From: Lactococcus petauri
GTDB lineage: Bacteria > Bacillota > Bacilli > Lactobacillales > Streptococcaceae
Length of the DNA stretch: 64,000 nt
Assembly (NCBI RefSeq): GCF_002154895.1
Contig: NZ_MUIZ01000003.1
Span: 124,001-188,000 of the forward strand
Direction: 5' to 3'
Shown here: piece by piece, positions 26,257 to 36,279 of the stretch
Layout of the letters: each line of letters starts with the position of its first letter
Numbering within the stretch: the first letter of the stretch is position 1
Made by a program: the position numbers and the translations under genes
Notes under the pieces: generated by a model
The model's database searches: none
What the model was told of the DNA's origin: nothing
The model's input: only the letters and a program-made list of their open reading frames with translations

Positions 26257-27189
26257 ATGAAACAAATGTTTTTAAATTTTTTGAAAAAAATCCCTATCCC
26301 TATTTGCGGTCTAATTTTAGGTATGGTCTCCTTGGGAAATCTACTTTATTCCAAAGGATTCACCTTTCTAGGAAATGCTTTTGACCTTGTTGGTCTCTTT
26401 TTTATGTTTCTGATCATGTTGAAACTTATTTTTACGATGCGCCATCTGCTGGAAGCTCTTAAAGATCCTATCGTTGGCTCAGTTTCCCCAACTTTCACTA
26501 TGGCTTGGATGGTCATTTGTGTCTTTCTCAATAGGATTTTCCCCCACTCAAGTCTGGTTTACTTCATTTGGCTGCTTGCTATCTTCCTACATTTTCTCTT
26601 GATGGCTTATTTTGTTGCTCTTCACATCTTGCCGCAAAAAGTCGGAATGGTCCATGTCTATCCGAGCTGGTTTATTACCTTTGTAGGCTTAGGTGTTATC
26701 CCCAATACAGCAACAGTATTTAATCTAGAAATCGGCCGTATCGTACTTTGGCCTGCGCTCCTCTTCTACTTTATATTGCTTCCGATTATTACACATCGTA
26801 TCTTTATTTTCAAAAAAATGCATGAGTCGACGCTTCCACTCATCACCATCCTTACAGCTCCAGGTTCTCTCTGTTTAGCAGCCTACCTTACTGTGACAGA
26901 AAGCAAGTCAAATCTTTTTGTTTTCGGTTTATTCCTGCTTTCACAGTTGATTTATCTTGCAACTGTGGTCCTCGTTATTCCTTTGCTCCGTCTACCTTTT
27001 TACCCAAGCTACGCTGCCTTTACCTTCCCTTTAGTTATTTCTGCTACTGCGGTTCATCTTATGGCTCAAAGTTATCCGGCCTTCACAGCCTTACTTACTC
27101 CTCTCTCCGTGATAGAACTTGTAATTGCCTTCTTCGCAGTTACTTACGTTTTGATTCGTTATAGCTACTTTTTAGTCAAAAAAGCTTAA
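26257..27189 (+). CDS. TDT-family (TehA/SLAC1-like) transporter
   Basis: A 310-residue integral membrane protein with about ten hydrophobic helices. The opening IPIPICGLILGMVSLGNLL is the TDT signature region (Pro-x-x-x-Gly-x-x-x-Gly). Family members move dicarboxylates, sulfite or monovalent anions; the substrate here cannot be deduced. The ribosome-binding site AGGAG lies ahead of ATG 26257. The divergent LysR gene is its likely regulator. Confidence 0.85.
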   Translation: MKQMFLNFLKKIPIPICGLILGMVSLGNLLYSKGFTFLGNAFDLVGLFFMFLIMLKLIFTMRHLLEALKDPIVGSVSPTFTMAWMVICVFLNRIFPHSSLVYFIWLLAIFLHFLLMAYFVALHILPQKVGMVHVYPSWFITFVGLGVIPNTATVFNLEIGRIVLWPALLFYFILLPIITHRIFIFKKMHESTLPLITILTAPGSLCLAAYLTVTESKSNLFVFGLFLLSQLIYLATVVLVIPLLRLPFYPSYAAFTFPLVISATAVHLMAQSYPAFTALLTPLSVIELVIAFFAVTYVLIRYSYFLVKKA

Positions 27190-27224
27190 ATTAAAACCAA
27201 CTCTCATTGAGCTGGTTTTTTATT
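27190..27224. terminator. bidirectional terminator between the transporter and the PBP
   Basis: AACCAaCTC and GAGcTGGTT form the stem, with A-rich and T-rich flanks on opposite sides. It separates two convergent genes. Confidence 0.75.
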
Positions 27225-29381
27225 TTATTTAAAATGATACATAGAGTTATAGAGGTTAGTAATCTCACGTGTGATATTTTGACCAATCTTCGAGGTCACA
27301 CCACCTTCTTTAACTGTAGTTTGCGGAACCATAACACCGATAGAAATTTGTGGGTTTTCGGTTGGTGCATAAGCGACAACATTGTTTACTGTTACGGGTA
27401 CACTTGTGCCATCTGGGGCCACATATGTTACTTCGGCAGTACCTGTTTTAGCAGAAATAGAAACTTCAGCACCTTGTGAAGGGCGCATGTAGTAACCTGT
27501 AGCACCGATTTGCCCATTTACAAAGTCATTCCCGTGAACGACTTGATACATACCATTATGTAGGACATCCATGTTTTCTGGAGTGATATTTACTTTGTCC
27601 ATGATTTTCGGCGTGATATTTTTAACGAGTTTACCCATGCCTCCTTCAGAGTTGGTTTCATAGATACCATCCACAATATGCGGTGCTAAACGCTCACCAT
27701 TATTTGCCAAGGTCATACCGTATGTTGCAAGTTGAAGTGGTGTATAGGTATCAAACTGACCGAAAGATTCCATGAGCAAGTCAGAAACTGTTATGTTATT
27801 TGCATCTTTGATGTAGCCTTGTGTTTCTCCAGGAATATCAAATCCTGTTGTTGTTCCCATTCCATAGGAAGCAAAGGCTTCACGTAGCTTTTTGAAGGCA
27901 GCTACACGGTCTGTACCATCAACAGCCATGTTAGGAACGTAAGGTTGGCCTAGCAACTTGAGTGCTATTTGAACCATATATGTATTAGAAGAATATTCTA
28001 GGGCTTGGACAGCATTAATGGGAAGGATGCCATTGGTAAACCATGATTCGATCAAACTTGACCCTGCTATCTGGATAGGCATATCATTGAGCATTTGATT
28101 ACCGGCAATAACATTAGCATTCCAGCCTGCTGTCAGCGTTGCTGGCTTAACTACCGAACCAGGGACAAAAGCAGATTGGAAAGTACCATTAGTGTTACTT
28201 TGCATTGCCCCTGTTTTTTCATCACGTTCAAGCCCCGATAAGGCTAAAACCGCGCCCGTCTTAGAGTCCAACACAACAGCATATGCGCCCTGCGAATAAG
28301 TCCCAAAACCATCCGCGATCATATTGTTCATTTCGGTTTCCAAAATCTTATCAACAGCATCTTGGAATTTCAAATCGATCGTAAGTTTGAGATTATCTCC
28401 CTTGCTCCCTTTTTGTTTCACTTCCGTTCCAGTGACATTGCCTTGCTTATCGGTCAATACGTTACTAATCGTATGTGTCCCTTGCAAGTACTTTTCATAG
28501 CCCTTTTCTAAAAAGGCAGTCCCGACACGGTCATTGCGTTGGAAACCTTCTTTAAGATACTCATCCAGCAATTCTTCTGGAACCCCTTGTTTCTGAGTCG
28601 TTACCGTACCTAATATAGGCTTAAGCGCTGTATCCGCATATTTGCGGTTCCAGCTAGTTCCTACAGAAATCCCCTGCAGTTCGCCCTCATGTTCTCCAAT
28701 ATAAGCTTGCTGTTCTGCCGTAAGGTTACTTGTAGTAATAATCGTTGTATTAAAGATTGTTGTTGAATTCATTTCTTTAAAGAGCTTGACTGCAAACATT
28801 TGCTGCTCATTAAAGTTAATATCCGCCTCGGTTACCTTACTGAGTTGGACATTATAAATTTCAGAACCTGAAAGCGAATTCCCCTTCTCATCTGTTTTTT
28901 CGTCCTTAGTCAGACTTTTAGCAATTTTCTCCAAGTTGTTGGCATCAGCCAAAAAATAATCCTTTTTATCTCGCTCGGTAATTTGTTTAAAATCATTGTC
29001 TAAAGTTAAGATGCCAGCAAGACGGTCCGCAATTTTACGCATATCATCTGCTGTCGTATTTTGCCCGCGCGTGTACTCGATCGCTTCAACAGGTTCTGTT
29101 GTCGCTAAAGGAACACCTTTCGCGTCATAAATATTCCCACGAGGTGCGCCTTGAACGATTTGTAGCGAGCCTGCGCCCCCTGCTTGTTTACTTTCATAAA
29201 AGCTCTGATTCATGATTTGCATGTGGTACAGCTTACCAATCAAAACTAAAAAGAGAACCGTGATGACAAAAAAGAGAAGCTTAACGCGCCCAGATGCCAA
29301 CATGGTTGGGTTTTTTAATAACTTACGTGTTTTATCTTTTTTTCCGTTTAATTCGTTTCGTGTTTTTCTTTTCTCAGACAT
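27225..29381 (-). CDS. pbp2B: class B penicillin-binding protein (PBP2b type)
   Basis: A 718-residue transpeptidase for peripheral (elongation) peptidoglycan synthesis. It has a cytosolic basic N-terminus, one membrane helix at ~33-55, a dimerisation domain (APRGNIYDAKG), and a transpeptidase domain with SxxK in PGSVVKPAT, SSN in YSSNTYM and KTGTA in SAKTGTAEV. Length and N-terminal features fit streptococcal PBP2b rather than PBP2x (no PASTA domains). It is monocistronic. Confidence 0.92.
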   Translation of the reverse strand: MSEKRKTRNELNGKKDKTRKLLKNPTMLASGRVKLLFFVITVLFLVLIGKLYHMQIMNQSFYESKQAGGAGSLQIVQGAPRGNIYDAKGVPLATTEPVEAIEYTRGQNTTADDMRKIADRLAGILTLDNDFKQITERDKKDYFLADANNLEKIAKSLTKDEKTDEKGNSLSGSEIYNVQLSKVTEADINFNEQQMFAVKLFKEMNSTTIFNTTIITTSNLTAEQQAYIGEHEGELQGISVGTSWNRKYADTALKPILGTVTTQKQGVPEELLDEYLKEGFQRNDRVGTAFLEKGYEKYLQGTHTISNVLTDKQGNVTGTEVKQKGSKGDNLKLTIDLKFQDAVDKILETEMNNMIADGFGTYSQGAYAVVLDSKTGAVLALSGLERDEKTGAMQSNTNGTFQSAFVPGSVVKPATLTAGWNANVIAGNQMLNDMPIQIAGSSLIESWFTNGILPINAVQALEYSSNTYMVQIALKLLGQPYVPNMAVDGTDRVAAFKKLREAFASYGMGTTTGFDIPGETQGYIKDANNITVSDLLMESFGQFDTYTPLQLATYGMTLANNGERLAPHIVDGIYETNSEGGMGKLVKNITPKIMDKVNITPENMDVLHNGMYQVVHGNDFVNGQIGATGYYMRPSQGAEVSISAKTGTAEVTYVAPDGTSVPVTVNNVVAYAPTENPQISIGVMVPQTTVKEGGVTSKIGQNITREITNLYNSMYHFK

Positions 29382-29467
29382 GGAACCCTATCCTAATTTT
29401 AACTCGTCATATTTATACCTAAACATTTTACCACAATAAGCTGTATTTTACCTTACATTTTTTAAAG

Positions 29468-29496
29468 AAAAGAAAAAACCTGCTTGATGCAGGTCT
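29468..29496 (-). terminator. gpmA terminator
   Basis: ACCTGC-ATCAA-GCAGGT followed by TTTTTTC on the minus strand, 15 bases past the gpmA stop. Confidence 0.8.
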
Positions 29497-29507
29497 TATC
29501 GTATTAT

Positions 29508-30209
29508 TTATGCTTGTTTTGGTGCAAGGTAGTATTCCTTAACAAGGTTCAAATTATCATCAAATTCGAACACGAGTGGTGGGAAGTTAGGGATTTCAAC
29601 ATCCATGATTTCATCATCTGAAAGCTGTTTGATATGTTTTACCAATGCGCGGATTGAGTTACCGTGCGCACCAACGAATACGTTTTTACCATCTTTCAAT
29701 GCTGGAGCGATTTGATCTTCCCAGAATGGCAATGAACGTTCAAGTGTAACTTTGAGGTTTTCAGCATCAGGGATAAGGCTATCTTCAAGGTTAGCATAAC
29801 GACGGTCAGCATGTGCTGAGTACTCATCATCACGTGGCATTGCTGGTGGCAATACATCATATGAACGACGCCAGATGTGAACTTGCTCATCACCGTGTTT
29901 TGCAGCAGCGTCAGCTTTGTTCAAGCCAGTCAAACCGCCGTAGTGACGTTCGTTCAAGCGCCAAGTTTTTACAACTGGTACCCAAAGTTGGTCAGAGTAT
30001 TCAAGTGCATAGTTTGTAGTTTTGATCGCACGTTTCAATACAGAAGTGTACGCGATATCAAATTCGATACCTGCAGCTTTGATGAGTTTACCTGCATCAA
30101 TTGCTTGTTGTGTTCCGTTTTCTGAAAGGTCCACGTCAGCCCAACCTGTGAAAAGGTTAGCCAAGTTCCATTCTGATTCACCGTGACGTGCAAAAACTAA
30201 TTTTACCAT
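29508..30209 (-). CDS. gpmA: 2,3-bisphosphoglycerate-dependent phosphoglycerate mutase
   Basis: A 233-residue glycolytic enzyme interconverting 3- and 2-phosphoglycerate. The catalytic His lies in ARHGESEWN (~8-16), and [11 protein letters not shown] (~85) and [12 protein letters not shown] (~180) carry the other active-site residues. It is highly expressed by codon use and has its own terminator. Ribosome-binding site AGGAG precedes ATG 30209. Confidence 0.97.
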   Translation of the reverse strand: MVKLVFARHGESEWNLANLFTGWADVDLSENGTQQAIDAGKLIKAAGIEFDIAYTSVLKRAIKTTNYALEYSDQLWVPVVKTWRLNERHYGGLTGLNKADAAAKHGDEQVHIWRRSYDVLPPAMPRDDEYSAHADRRYANLEDSLIPDAENLKVTLERSLPFWEDQIAPALKDGKNVFVGAHGNSIRALVKHIKQLSDDEIMDVEIPNFPPLVFEFDDNLNLVKEYYLAPKQA

Positions 30210-30306
30210 TATGTGAGTTCTCCTATGTTAAATGTTTTACAAAATTTGTATACTGCTCTATTTTACACTAATTTTCATATTTTTTCTAGCCTAGACTCTA
30301 GGCTGG

Positions 30307-31212
30307 CTAAAACTTATAATTTTCAAAATAAACTTCTAAACTGCGCTTGTAAGACTTGGCTGCATCTGTTAAAAGTTGACCTTTTTGTTTAACCAAAATC
30401 AAGCTATTTACATTATCTCCATCCATTGGAATAACCGTGACATTGTGTACACTTTCCTTATCAATAAATCCTAAACCTGTCGCATAAGCATCTGTACGCT
30501 CCAAGATACCATTTAAGGTTGCACGGTCGGTCACATTATAAATAAAAGTATTTTCAAAAGTTTCCACAAGGTCTTCCGAGTAGTAAAGAAATTGTTCATT
30601 TTCTTGAGTAAAGCGAACACGGTCTAAAGCTTTCAAATCACTGGTTTTGATGCTTTTCTTACGTGTCAAAGGATGATTTTTACGTAAATAAATATGTGTT
30701 TGTGAAATAAAAAGCTCTTCATAATCTAGCTCCAGCTTATCCAGCATACGGAGAATACCAGAACGATTATGCTTATTCAAGTACACAACACCAAGCTCGC
30801 TATGCCCTTGAGCCACTTCTTGTAAAATATTATAAGTCGTTGATTCAAAGACACGAAAATTCTTGATTTCAGGATTTTTCTTTGAAAATTCAACACCTAC
30901 AGGAGCAAGAAAATCATAGTGCTGGCTTGCAACTGAAAAATGTCGTTCGGCTTCTTTCGGCTTTGCATATTTCGACTCAAAAGCTTCAAAGTCTCGTAAA
31001 ATCGCTTGCGCTTGCTCATAGAAACGTTCACCTTCAATCGTCAAGCTGGCTCCCGTGTTTGTCCGTTCAAAAATTTGAAAATTAAGCTCTTGCTCCAAAT
31101 CCTTAACCGCAATTGACATAGATGGCTGACTCACAAAGAGCTGCTCACTCGCCTCACGAAAGGTTCCACTGTTAGCGATAGCCACAACATAACGAAGCTG
31201 TTTGATGTTCAT
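30307..31212 (-). CDS. LysR-family regulator, CmbR/MtaR-like
   Basis: A 301-residue regulator. The N-terminus MNIKQLRYVVAIANSGTFRE and the helix QPSMSIAVKDLEQEL resemble lactococcal CmbR (FhuR) and streptococcal MtaR-type regulators of sulfur amino-acid genes. The methionine uptake operon lies a few genes upstream, which agrees with that role, but they are not directly adjacent and the link is an inference. The leader is preceded by a TATAAT embedded in the XRE-gene terminator loop. Confidence 0.85.
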   Translation of the reverse strand: MNIKQLRYVVAIANSGTFREASEQLFVSQPSMSIAVKDLEQELNFQIFERTNTGASLTIEGERFYEQAQAILRDFEAFESKYAKPKEAERHFSVASQHYDFLAPVGVEFSKKNPEIKNFRVFESTTYNILQEVAQGHSELGVVYLNKHNRSGILRMLDKLELDYEELFISQTHIYLRKNHPLTRKKSIKTSDLKALDRVRFTQENEQFLYYSEDLVETFENTFIYNVTDRATLNGILERTDAYATGLGFIDKESVHNVTVIPMDGDNVNSLILVKQKGQLLTDAAKSYKRSLEVYFENYKF

Positions 31213-31321
31213 TTTTGCACTCCTTGATATTTCTTTAGCATTAATTAATAAATACTATTTCCGGGAACTCTTTTCACTCTCCCTTTTCGGTTTCCCACTA
31301 AGGGTGAAACCCGCCGCAACA

Positions 31322-31370
31322 TTAAAAAAAGCCTATAGTTCAATTATACACTATTGACTAGGCTTTTTAT
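31322..31370 (-). terminator. terminator of the XRE gene
   Basis: AAAAGCCTA and TATAGGCTTTTTTT pair around a loop that itself contains TATAAT, so the hairpin may also hold the -10 of the LysR gene. Confidence 0.65.
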
Positions 31371-31383
31371 TTTATTTTATGAC

Positions 31384-31671
31384 TTAGTTTGCTCTTTTTT
31401 CGACATCTGCACGTTTCCAAAGGACACATTGATATTTTTCACACCAGAAGACATCTTCTTCTTTTTTCTTCACATGACTAAGCTGAAAAGTAAAGAGGTC
31501 GTCGACTTTAGTTCCCAGAATCTCTGCTAATTTAAAAGCTAGCAGAAGTTCGGGATCGTATTTATCATTTTCGATAGCATTGACGGTTTGTCGACTCACG
31601 TGAGCGATGCGCGCCAAATCTTCCTGAGAAAGTTTTTGAGCTTGTCTAAATTCACGAATTCTGTTTTCCAT
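31384..31671 (-). CDS. XRE-family small transcriptional regulator
   Basis: A 95-residue protein with an N-terminal helix-turn-helix (LSQEDLARIAHVSRQTVNAIENDKYDP, ~14-38) followed by DLFTF and a Cys-containing tail (CEKYQCVLWK). The YozG/PBSX-repressor-like short form is often next to a membrane protein gene, but none is present here. The target is unknown. Confidence 0.85.
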   Translation of the reverse strand: MENRIREFRQAQKLSQEDLARIAHVSRQTVNAIENDKYDPELLLAFKLAEILGTKVDDLFTFQLSHVKKKEEDVFWCEKYQCVLWKRADVEKRAN

Positions 31672-31769
31672 GCTTCCTCCTGATGATTTTGTTAAATCTG
31701 TGTTACTTTTACTATTTAATCATCTTTTGAGGGTTTTTGCAATATTTTTTTCCCAAAAGTCACTGATTC

Positions 31770-33191
31770 CTAAGCGTTTTTCTCGTCTTTTACACAAACC
31801 AAACGATAAATGGCATCTGTGTAGATTTCAATAGCTTTATAAAGTTCTTCAAGCTTTATATGCTCATCTGTTTGGTGCATAGTAAATGAAGAATCAGGGA
31901 AAAGAGCCCCATAAGCTACACCGCGTTTCATTAATCGCCCATATGTTCCACCACCTACTGTTTGTGGTGGACTGTCATCACCCGTGTGTTCGCGATAAGT
32001 ACTCAAAAGCACTTGCACTAACGGATCTTCTGGTGAAAGATAGTGCGGTTGGTAGTTAATAAGCGCACTAATGCTTACTTTCTGGATAAAAGCAGTCAAA
32101 TGCTTACTAAGTCGTTCTTGGATATCTTGCTCTGTCAAACCTTTCGGGTGACGGATATTGAGTGCAATCTTATTTTCCTGTCCATCCTCTGCAAAGTGAA
32201 AGACAGAAGGATTGACCGACAGTTTCCCCATGTCCTCATCTTCATAAGCAATTCCAATATTCTTTCCTTCAAAATCTTGGTGAAGCTTCTGGCCAGCCAC
32301 TTCTAGAAACTTTTGTGCATCTGCTCCAAAATCATATGCAGCAAGGAACTTGGCTAAATATGTTGCAGCATTTTCTCCAATTTCTGGTGTGGAACTGTGT
32401 GCTGATTTCCCTTTAATTTGTAAGGAAGTTTTTGCTCCTGTTTTCGCAAATCTTCCTTCCAGCCTGTTCTTCTTCAGGTATTTTTCAAAATCGACTTTCA
32501 AGTCGAGAGGACTCGTAATCAAAGTCTTAGCCTCTTCTGGCACACAATTTTCTTGTATGCCACTCCTAAAATCATGGAGAATAAAGTCACCGTCATTTTT
32601 ATGTCCAAAGTGCAGATACTCGGTAAGATTACTTTTTTCACCATTAACTACCGGAAAGCGTGCATCTGGTGAGAAGCCAAAATCTGGCAATTGTACTTTG
32701 GGAAGGTAATAAGCCATATCCTTCCATCCACTCTCTTCATCAGTTCCAATAATAAAGTTTACTTTTTTATAGAAAGGTACACCAGCCTCTTTCAAAATTT
32801 TCAAAGCATAATAGGTGGCCAGTGCAGGTCCTTTATTATCTAGAACACCGCGAGCATACAATCGTCCTTCTCTAAGTGTTGGTTCGTAAGGAGGATTTGT
32901 CCAGCCTTGACCTGCTGGAACAACATCAGCATGAACAAAAATCCCCAATGTTTCTTCTCCTTGACCATAATGTACTTCTCCAACATAATTCTCAAAATTT
33001 GCTGTTTTGAAACCATCTTTGTGGGCAATCTTTAGAAACTCCAGCATAGCAAGACTCGGTCCTGGACCAAAAGGAAATTCTCCGTTAGCCTCTTCATCAT
33101 TTCGCTCAGAGTTTATTTTTAGTAACGCAATTAAGTCTTGCAAAAAGACCTCTTTACGTTTTTCTACTTCACTTTTAAAATCAATCGTCAT
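31770..33191 (-). CDS. pepV: dipeptidase PepV
   Basis: A 473-residue M20-family metallodipeptidase releasing amino acids from imported dipeptides. Metal-binding motifs are VHADVVPAG (His/Asp, ~87), TDEESGW (Glu, ~150) and the C-terminal GGGTYGRLM. It is the last gene of the T-box-controlled metQ-metN-metI operon, 20 bases after metI, an arrangement that ties peptide hydrolysis to methionine supply. Confidence 0.94.
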   Translation of the reverse strand: MTIDFKSEVEKRKEVFLQDLIALLKINSERNDEEANGEFPFGPGPSLAMLEFLKIAHKDGFKTANFENYVGEVHYGQGEETLGIFVHADVVPAGQGWTNPPYEPTLREGRLYARGVLDNKGPALATYYALKILKEAGVPFYKKVNFIIGTDEESGWKDMAYYLPKVQLPDFGFSPDARFPVVNGEKSNLTEYLHFGHKNDGDFILHDFRSGIQENCVPEEAKTLITSPLDLKVDFEKYLKKNRLEGRFAKTGAKTSLQIKGKSAHSSTPEIGENAATYLAKFLAAYDFGADAQKFLEVAGQKLHQDFEGKNIGIAYEDEDMGKLSVNPSVFHFAEDGQENKIALNIRHPKGLTEQDIQERLSKHLTAFIQKVSISALINYQPHYLSPEDPLVQVLLSTYREHTGDDSPPQTVGGGTYGRLMKRGVAYGALFPDSSFTMHQTDEHIKLEELYKAIEIYTDAIYRLVCVKDEKNA

Positions 33192-33211
33192 GCACTGCCC
33201 CCCAGTTTATA

Positions 33212-33907
33212 TCATTTATGGGTCACGCTCTTTGCCCATGTATCGCCAATAACCTGAACCAAAAGAACCAAAATCAGGATAAGTAAGGTTGCCAAGAAGG
33301 TCACATCATTAGAAAAGCGATTGTAGCCATATGCGATGGCTGTGTTTCCTAATCCTCCTGCTCCAATCGCACCCGCCATAGCTGTTAAACCAATCAAGGA
33401 AATAATCGTAACGGTAGATACCCGAATCAAACTACCAAGTTCTTCACGAAGATAAACTGTAAAGACGATATCCCAGAAATTAGCGCCTACAGTCTGTGCT
33501 GCTTCGACCGTCCCTTTATTTACACTTTCTAAAGCAACTTGAACTTGACGTGCATAAAAAGGAAAGACACCAAGTGTCAAAGGGACCAAAGCTGCTGTTG
33601 TTCCAATCTGTGTACCCACAATTTTTTGAGTGACAGGAGCAATAATAGCAAGTAAAACGATAAAGGGTACCGCACGGAAAATTGATGTAAACTTATCCAA
33701 AAAAGAGTAAAGTGCACGATGAGGCGTAATCCCTCCTTCGTTAGTCACAACAAGAGCGACACCAAATACCAGTCCAAGAAGCCCACCAAAAAGCCCTGAC
33801 CAAAAAACCATAAAGAGTGTTTCTATGATTGAAGTCACCCAACCTGTATCTCCGTGTAAACCTAAGGCTACAACATTTGGAAAATGTTCTGTAAACCATG
33901 CTGTCAT
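33212..33907 (-). CDS. metI: methionine ABC transporter permease MetI
   Basis: A 231-residue permease with five or six membrane helices. The EAA-type loop is VEAAQTVGANFWDIVF (~137), followed by MAGAIGAGGLGNTAIAYGY, which is typical of MetI. It abuts the metN stop codon, consistent with translational coupling. It forms the pore for D/L-methionine uptake. Confidence 0.93.
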   Translation of the reverse strand: MTAWFTEHFPNVVALGLHGDTGWVTSIIETLFMVFWSGLFGGLLGLVFGVALVVTNEGGITPHRALYSFLDKFTSIFRAVPFIVLLAIIAPVTQKIVGTQIGTTAALVPLTLGVFPFYARQVQVALESVNKGTVEAAQTVGANFWDIVFTVYLREELGSLIRVSTVTIISLIGLTAMAGAIGAGGLGNTAIAYGYNRFSNDVTFLATLLILILVLLVQVIGDTWAKSVTHK

Positions 33908-34984
33908 CTATTTCACCTGCGCTTTCAATACTGTAAACTCAATATTTTGGCCTGCCAAATATTCTTTAGCAGCCAAACGATTTTCTTCTGTTCCTTTTAG
34001 AGACACGACTAAAGAACCAAAACGTGTATTTTGTAGAACCTCAACATTCCCATAGAAGATATTCGTTGAAACATCAAATTTGCGGGTAATTTCCGACATA
34101 GCTGGTTCTCCTGATTGATTGCCATAATAAGACAAATAGATCAGTTCTTCATCGTCTGCCAGATCACTGAATGTATCATTTTCAGTCAATGAATGAATAA
34201 AACGAGAGACATTCGATGTGGTATCGATGAATTGTTGTGTTAGTTGCTCTTGAGGATGGGCAAAGATTTCTAAAAGGTTATTTTGCTCAATCACTTCACC
34301 ATTCTGCATAACTGCAACTTTATTGGCGATTTCTTTCACGACATGCATTTCATGAGTAATTAAAACGATAGTGAGACCCAAACGTTTTTGGAGACCCTTC
34401 AACAAGTCCAAAATTTGATTAGTTGTTTTTGGGTCCAAAGCAGATGTTCCTTCATCAGAAATCAAAATTTCGGGATCGTTCGCCAAGGCACGCGCAATAG
34501 CTACACGCTGCTTTTGTCCACCTGATAATTGGGCTGGGTGCTTTTCTTCAAACTCTGACAAACTGACAAGATTAAGCAATTCACGAATTTTTTCTTCCTT
34601 CTGTTTATCAGATAAAGGGCTATGTAAAAGCGCAAATTCGATATTTTCAAAAACCGTTTTTTCATTAAGGAGGTTGAAATGTTGGAAAATCATTCCGATT
34701 TTTTGACGTTCTTTACGGAGCTCTGCCGTCTTAATTTTAGCTTGATCCTTACCATCAGCTCCCGCTTTAAAAAGAACCTTGCCATTGACTTTCACCTCAC
34801 CAGCACTTGGTTTTTGCAGAAGATTAATCGTACGGACAATCGTTGACTTGCCAGCACCTGAGTAGCCGATAATTCCAAAAATATCGCCTTTTTCGATATG
34901 GATTGTTGTATCTTTGACTGCATCCACCTTATTTTTCTTGGTCTCATAGGAAACTCTGATATTATTTAGTTCAATAATTGCCAT
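33908..34984 (-). CDS. metN: methionine ABC transporter ATP-binding protein MetN
   Basis: A 358-residue ATPase with Walker A GYSGAGKST, signature LSGGQKQR, Walker B ILISDEGTSALD, and a C-terminal NIL (ACT-like) domain (~265-358) that senses methionine and inhibits transport. The start at 34984 follows GGAGAAGAAG; a longer frame from 34996 would begin inside that ribosome-binding site. Confidence 0.95.
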   Translation of the reverse strand: MAIIELNNIRVSYETKKNKVDAVKDTTIHIEKGDIFGIIGYSGAGKSTIVRTINLLQKPSAGEVKVNGKVLFKAGADGKDQAKIKTAELRKERQKIGMIFQHFNLLNEKTVFENIEFALLHSPLSDKQKEEKIRELLNLVSLSEFEEKHPAQLSGGQKQRVAIARALANDPEILISDEGTSALDPKTTNQILDLLKGLQKRLGLTIVLITHEMHVVKEIANKVAVMQNGEVIEQNNLLEIFAHPQEQLTQQFIDTTSNVSRFIHSLTENDTFSDLADDEELIYLSYYGNQSGEPAMSEITRKFDVSTNIFYGNVEVLQNTRFGSLVVSLKGTEENRLAAKEYLAGQNIEFTVLKAQVK

Positions 34985-35005
34985 CTTCTTCTCCACTATT
35001 TATGA

Positions 35006-35857
35006 TTATTTCAATTTCAAATTCCAAGCAGGAATTGTTCCTTTTTCAGGGTACAATTTTGCAAATAATTCTTCTGTTTCTTTGGTTTGATAGGCTTTAA
35101 CGACATCTTTGTAAAGTTGATTGTCTTTATCGTCTTTTCGTGCCACAATAATGTTAATCCATTGTTTTGAATTTTCATTTAAAGGTTCTGTTGCAATAAC
35201 TTCCTTGTTTGTCAAACCTGCAGGAACTGAAAAGTCATTATTTACAACTGCTGCATCAACTGAAGACAGGGCTGAAGCTGTTTGCGACCCGTCCAATTCT
35301 TTGATCGTCAAATCTTTTGGATTTTCAGTAATATCTTTAACTGTGGCTAAAGCTCCAGCCTTTGTATCTAACTTAATCAAGCCAGCACTTTCTAAAACGT
35401 AAAGGGCGCGACTTTCGTTAGAGGTATCATTAGGTACCGCAATTGTTCCTTTATTAGGAATCTCCTTCACATCTGTATGTTTCTTCGAGTAAAGACGAAT
35501 TGGTGAAACTAAGATATCGCCAATGGGTTGTAAATCAGCATTATTGGCATCATTCCATTCTTTAAGGAAAGCATAATGTTGGAATGCATTAATGTCCACA
35601 TCACCGTTTACCAAGGCTGTATTGGGTTGGTTATAGTCCGTGAAGCGGACAAATTTGAGATTAATACCGTATTCATCTTTTGCCGTCTTCGCTACCGAAT
35701 CCCAAATCTCCGTACTCTCCTTTGAACCTGACATAATACCGACCTTAACGGTTTTATCCTCAGCAACATCCTTCTTGAAGAATGAGAAGTAGCCGATAAG
35801 TACGACAACGACAAGCGCTACAACAGCAATAATTTTGTTTCTTGTTTTCTTTTTCAT
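35006..35857 (-). CDS. metQ: methionine-binding protein MetQ (NlpA family) with an N-terminal anchor
   Basis: A 283-residue substrate-binding protein of the lipoprotein-9 family. The start at 35857 has GGGGAGA six bases upstream. Residues 9-25 are hydrophobic (IIAVVALVVVVLIGYF), but there is no lipobox Cys, so it is held by an uncleaved helix or processed differently from ordinary lipoproteins. Family motifs are KVGIMSGSKES, VNGDVDINAFQHYAFLKEW and TIAVPNDTSNESRALYVLE. It is the first gene after the T-box leader. Confidence 0.92.
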   Translation of the reverse strand: MKKKTRNKIIAVVALVVVVLIGYFSFFKKDVAEDKTVKVGIMSGSKESTEIWDSVAKTAKDEYGINLKFVRFTDYNQPNTALVNGDVDINAFQHYAFLKEWNDANNADLQPIGDILVSPIRLYSKKHTDVKEIPNKGTIAVPNDTSNESRALYVLESAGLIKLDTKAGALATVKDITENPKDLTIKELDGSQTASALSSVDAAVVNNDFSVPAGLTNKEVIATEPLNENSKQWINIIVARKDDKDNQLYKDVVKAYQTKETEELFAKLYPEKGTIPAWNLKLK

Positions 35858-35904
35858 AATAAGTCTCCCCTTTATTAACAATAATAATAACAGTATAGTC
35901 AAAA

Positions 35905-36215
35905 ACAAAAAAAATAATCCGCCTCTATAAATAGAAACGAATTATCGTGGTACCATTCTAATTTCACGTAAAATACCAAAAAAGGATGTCTTACGTCTTG
36001 CTAATTATCTTTGGTGACAAGCAAGACTGCCCCAAAAATAATGTGTTCAATAACGAGAACCACTCCGTTAACAGTTTATTTAGAAAGTAAACTCACTGTT
36101 ACGCGATTTCTAGGCCATTTTCAAAGTTTCCGTTAGTCTTGCTCTCACTAGCTGCAAGCTCCCTGTGCTAACTTTCGCTTTTACTCTCCTAGTCGCTTTC
36201 TTTGCTTTTTGACTA
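35905..36215 (-). promoter_or_regulatory. T-box riboswitch, methionine type
   Basis: The minus-strand leader contains the T-box core AATGGTACCACG (about 35943-35955), followed by a terminator stem and an eight-base T-run. Upstream is a long stem I with AGGAGAGTA and AGGGAGCTTGCAGCTAG elements and a specifier region GAAAATGGCCTAG, whose ATG fits methionine. Uncharged tRNA-Met would favour the antiterminator and switch on metQNI-pepV. Confidence 0.88.
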
Positions 36216-36279
36216 TGAATTTATTCTATCAAATTTATTTTCGGTTAGCTTTACAAATTTTTAATGTCCACTTTTAAAA

